Source: Bacteriovoracaceae bacterium
Lineage (GTDB): Bacteria; Bdellovibrionota; Bacteriovoracia; Bacteriovoracales; Bacteriovoracaceae
Length of the DNA stretch: 53,696 nt
NCBI GenBank assembly: GCA_018649885.1
Contig: JABIHA010000149.1
Coordinates: forward strand, 1 to 53,696
Reading direction: 5' to 3'
Made by a program: the position numbers and the translations under genes. Below, piece after piece: positions 51,669-53,696 of the stretch (position 1 is the stretch's first letter; every line of letters begins with the position of its first letter). The notes under the pieces were generated by a model. The model worked only from the letters and a program-made list of their open reading frames with translations, did not search any database and was not told the origin of the DNA.

Positions 51669-52469
51669 CTGGAAAAACTTGAGATTTATCTTCTATTGAT
51701 TGAAGCAAAAATTAAAGGGAAAATGTCTTATCAAAAATCATATATTCTAGAATTGCTGGGATACTTCGTAGTTACTGGGATCGATTTTGCTGCTATTTAT
51801 TTTTTGTTTGAGAGTTTTCCAGCGGTCAAAGGATGGAGCTTATGGGAGATCGTATACCTTTATGGGCTTGGCAGTAGTGCTCTCGCTATTGCTCAATTGT
51901 CGGGAGAAGTACTCGAGGATATGTCACTTATAATCAGAAATGGGGAGTTTGATCAAGTTCTTATTAAACCCATTTCTCCTCTTCTTTTTCTGATGCCACA
52001 GTCTTTTCGTCTTGACCGATTTGCAAGGCTTGCTCAAGGTGTCTTGGCCTCAGGTTTTTCGTTTTACTATTTAAATATCATTTTTTCGTGGACCAATGTG
52101 GCACTTTTTCTATGTTCATTTTTTAGTCTGATAATTATTTTTATCTCGCTTTTTCTCGCTAATGCAGCTACAAGCTTTTGGACCATACAAAGCTCCGAAG
52201 TTTTTAATGCTTTTACTTATGGTGGCGTTGAAATGAGTAAATTTCCACTTACAATTTATAAAAGATGGATGCAGGTATTATTCTTATTTTTTATACCTAT
52301 TGGATTTGTAATATTTTTCCCAACATCTATTTTATTTGAAAAAGAAAACCTATTAAATTTTCCAAAATTTTCAGCATTTCTCTCACCCTTTATTGCGATT
52401 GCATTTTTTGGAGTAATTTGGGTTTATTGGAGAGTTGGAATTAGACATTATCAAAGTACTGGAAGTTAA
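51669..52469 (+). CDS. ABC-2-type exporter permease 2
   Basis: This protein of about 266 residues is a second permease of the same fold: an amphipathic start, six hydrophobic segments and IIRNGEFDQVLIKPISPLLFLMP in the middle. The start is unusual. A good GGAGG (51659-51663) lies 5 nt before CTG 51669, in frame with coding-like residues (EKLEIYLLLIEAKIK) before TTG 51696. That TTG has no ribosome site. A CTG start is therefore plausible but unproven; 51696 is the conservative choice. It sits 1 nt after the first permease. Confidence 0.78.
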   Translation: MEKLEIYLLLIEAKIKGKMSYQKSYILELLGYFVVTGIDFAAIYFLFESFPAVKGWSLWEIVYLYGLGSSALAIAQLSGEVLEDMSLIIRNGEFDQVLIKPISPLLFLMPQSFRLDRFARLAQGVLASGFSFYYLNIIFSWTNVALFLCSFFSLIIIFISLFLANAATSFWTIQSSEVFNAFTYGGVEMSKFPLTIYKRWMQVLFLFFIPIGFVIFFPTSILFEKENLLNFPKFSAFLSPFIAIAFFGVIWVYWRVGIRHYQSTGS

Positions 52470-52470
52470 T

Positions 52471-53457
52471 ATGCCTTTAATACGTGTTGAAAATTTGAAA
52501 AAAGAATTTAGAGTCCACAAAACGAGTGGTGGCATGATGAATTCTGTGAAGGGTCTATTTTTTAGCAGAGGCGAAGTTGTAAATGCTGTAGATGATATCT
52601 CCTTTGGAATAGAAAAAGGTGAGTTCGTTGGATACCTTGGCCCAAATGGAGCAGGAAAATCAACTTCAATCAAAATGTTAACAGGAATTTTAGTTCCCAC
52701 AAGTGGTGATATTGTAGTGGGAGGGATTACGCCGTATCGTGATAGGAAGCTCAATTCAAAAAATATTGGGGTTGTGTTTGGACAAAGGACCCAGTTATGG
52801 TGGGATTTGCCACCCATTGATTCATATAAGCTCTTAGGAAAAATTTATAGAAGGCCAAGTAAGGAGATCCAGTTAAAAATTGAATTTCTCACTGAATTAT
52901 TAGAACTTCAGGAATTTATAAAGTCTCCAGTTAGAAAGCTAAGCTTAGGACAAAAGATGAGATGCGAGCTAGCTGCAGCACTTCTGCACAGCCCAGAGAT
53001 TTTATATCTTGATGAACCTACAATAGGTCTCGATGTGGTAGCAAAAGATTCTATTCGAGCATTTCTAACAAGACTCAATGAAACTGAGAAAACAACTATC
53101 ATTTTAACAACACATGATATGGGTGATGTGGAAAAATTGTGTAAAAGAGTGATTGTAATTGATAGTGGAAAGATTATTCATGATAGCAGTATCGAGCGTC
53201 TTAGAAATCGCTTTGGTAACCACAGGGTACTAGAAGTTGAGTATGACGAATTTAGTGAATTTTCCCTTCCTGAAAATGTGACCACAGTAAAAAATATTGG
53301 CAATAGATTTTTTTATCAATTTGATTCAGACAAAATTAAAGCACCTGAGCTAATAAAAAGAATTTTAGAACATAATTCGATTAGTGATCTTTCTTTGGTT
53401 GATGTGGATATTGAAGAGGTGATCAGAAAAATTTACCACGAAAAAAGAACTGTTTGA
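52471..53457 (+). CDS. ABC-2-type exporter ATP-binding protein
   Basis: The frame opens at 52435, but ATG 52471 follows GGAAG and gives 328 residues. The nucleotide-binding domain has Walker A GPNGAGKST, the Q-loop near VFGQRTQLWW, the signature KLSLGQKMRC, Walker B ILYLDEPTIGLD and the switch His in TTHDMGDV. The C-terminal 90 residues are an extra domain typical of NatA/DUF4162-like exporter ATPases. It is the last gene of the three-gene operon and powers export by the two permeases. Confidence 0.93.
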   Translation: MPLIRVENLKKEFRVHKTSGGMMNSVKGLFFSRGEVVNAVDDISFGIEKGEFVGYLGPNGAGKSTSIKMLTGILVPTSGDIVVGGITPYRDRKLNSKNIGVVFGQRTQLWWDLPPIDSYKLLGKIYRRPSKEIQLKIEFLTELLELQEFIKSPVRKLSLGQKMRCELAAALLHSPEILYLDEPTIGLDVVAKDSIRAFLTRLNETEKTTIILTTHDMGDVEKLCKRVIVIDSGKIIHDSSIERLRNRFGNHRVLEVEYDEFSEFSLPENVTTVKNIGNRFFYQFDSDKIKAPELIKRILEHNSISDLSLVDVDIEEVIRKIYHEKRTV

Positions 53458-53494
53458 TTAAATTTTAATCATTACCGTTTTCCTTGCCTTTATA

Positions 53495-53526
53495 CCTCGC
53501 TGTCGCCTTCGCCGACCGAGGCGGGT
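53495..53526 (+). terminator. Possible weak terminator after the ABC operon
   Basis: CCTCG (53495-53499) and CGAGG (53517-53521) flank a GC-rich centre, followed by CGGGTTTT. The stem is short and the U-run only four long, so the call is tentative. Confidence 0.4.
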
Positions 53527-53545
53527 TTTGAATTAAAGAGGTCCA

Positions 53546-53696
53546 TTCTCGACACATACTTTACATTTTATTCTCGATACATGGTTTACACTTTTTAAGG
53601 TACTGCAAACAAAGGGGGTTGCATGCCTTGGAAGGAATCTTCGGAAATGGCCTATCGAGCACAATCGTTAAGAGAATTGAAGAGCTTGCTGAAAAA
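53546..53696 (+). mobile_element. Left end of an IS481-type insertion sequence, truncated by the window edge
   Basis: Two adjacent 25-nt direct repeats (53546-53570 and 53571-53595, 20 of 25 identical, beginning TTCTCGACACAT and TTCTCGATACAT) precede a transposase start at 53623. Such repeats at an IS end are likely transposase binding sites within the terminal inverted repeat. The outer edge lies near 53545. The right end is beyond the window, so the length and completeness are unknown. Confidence 0.6.
53623..53696 (+). CDS. IS481-family transposase, N-terminal fragment only
   Basis: ATG 53623 follows AAAGGGGG (53611-53618). The visible 24 residues begin MPWKESSEMAYRAQSL and continue into a Leu-rich helix. 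MPWKE followed by a helix is the usual N-terminus of IS481-family transposases, which carry an HTH then a DDE domain. The rest is outside the window, so this rests on the start motif and the adjacent repeats. Confidence 0.65.
   Translation, partial: MPWKESSEMAYRAQSLRELKSLLK

Noticed and set aside
1..53696. A CRISPR array
   Set aside because: No regularly spaced short direct repeats occur anywhere; the repeats found are two-copy and irregular.

Overview
The window reads as a chromosomal segment of a low-GC, Gram-negative predator-type or free-living bacterium, most likely a member of the Bdellovibrionota (Bacteriovorax/Halobacteriovorax-like). This rests on gene style: many small signal-peptide proteins and lipoproteins, FecR/OmpA/MotA-type envelope genes, short intergenic gaps, GTG/TTG starts and an archaeal-type aspartyl-tRNA synthetase. 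No rRNA gene is present and no database search was possible, so the placement is inference.

Layout. 1-5 kb: a 5'-incomplete OmpA-like gene, a MotA/TolQ/ExbB-like channel and a cyclic-nucleotide-binding protein form a tight plus-strand cassette that runs into a minus-strand FecR/outer-membrane protein. 5-12 kb: a 1106-residue secreted protein, an epoxide-hydrolase-like enzyme, a coupled lipoprotein/secreted pair and a DUF1566 (Lcl C-terminal type) protein. 11-12.4 kb: a repeat-rich stretch around tRNA-Leu(CAA). 12.5-15.3 kb: a small secreted peptide, a methyltransferase and a 671-residue secreted protein paralogous to the 1106-residue one. Both paralogues carry motifs that look like a kinase-fold active site.

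15.4-34.6 kb is mostly housekeeping: an SDR/acyltransferase pair, engB, a sigma54 activator, a FliL-like protein, lipA-lipB, an accA-yicC-gmk-rel-lipoprotein operon, and an opposing run of a Na+/solute symporter (under a TPP riboswitch), maeB, ridA and a YdcF-like gene. 34.7-41.9 kb carries a DUF3015-type protein, a C1A peptidase, a lipase, dinB, an Lrp regulator, a tiny membrane-peptide gene with its own promoter and terminator, and a nitroreductase. 42-43.5 kb holds aspS preceded by what looks like a complete ribosome-mediated attenuator. From 43.5 kb on come a propeller-like protein, a secreted hydrolase, AraC/terpenoid-cyclase-like genes, an MFS-acyltransferase fusion, a response regulator, a three-gene ABC-2 exporter and the left end of an IS481-type insertion sequence.

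The strongest new-looking signals are: (1) the Asp-rich leader peptide with mutually exclusive antiterminator and terminator hairpins ahead of aspS; (2) the pair of secreted kinase-like paralogues; (3) the self-contained 22-residue peptide gene; (4) the OmpA-MotA-cNMP cassette; and (5) a MITE-like element with 25-bp perfect inverted repeats next to engB.
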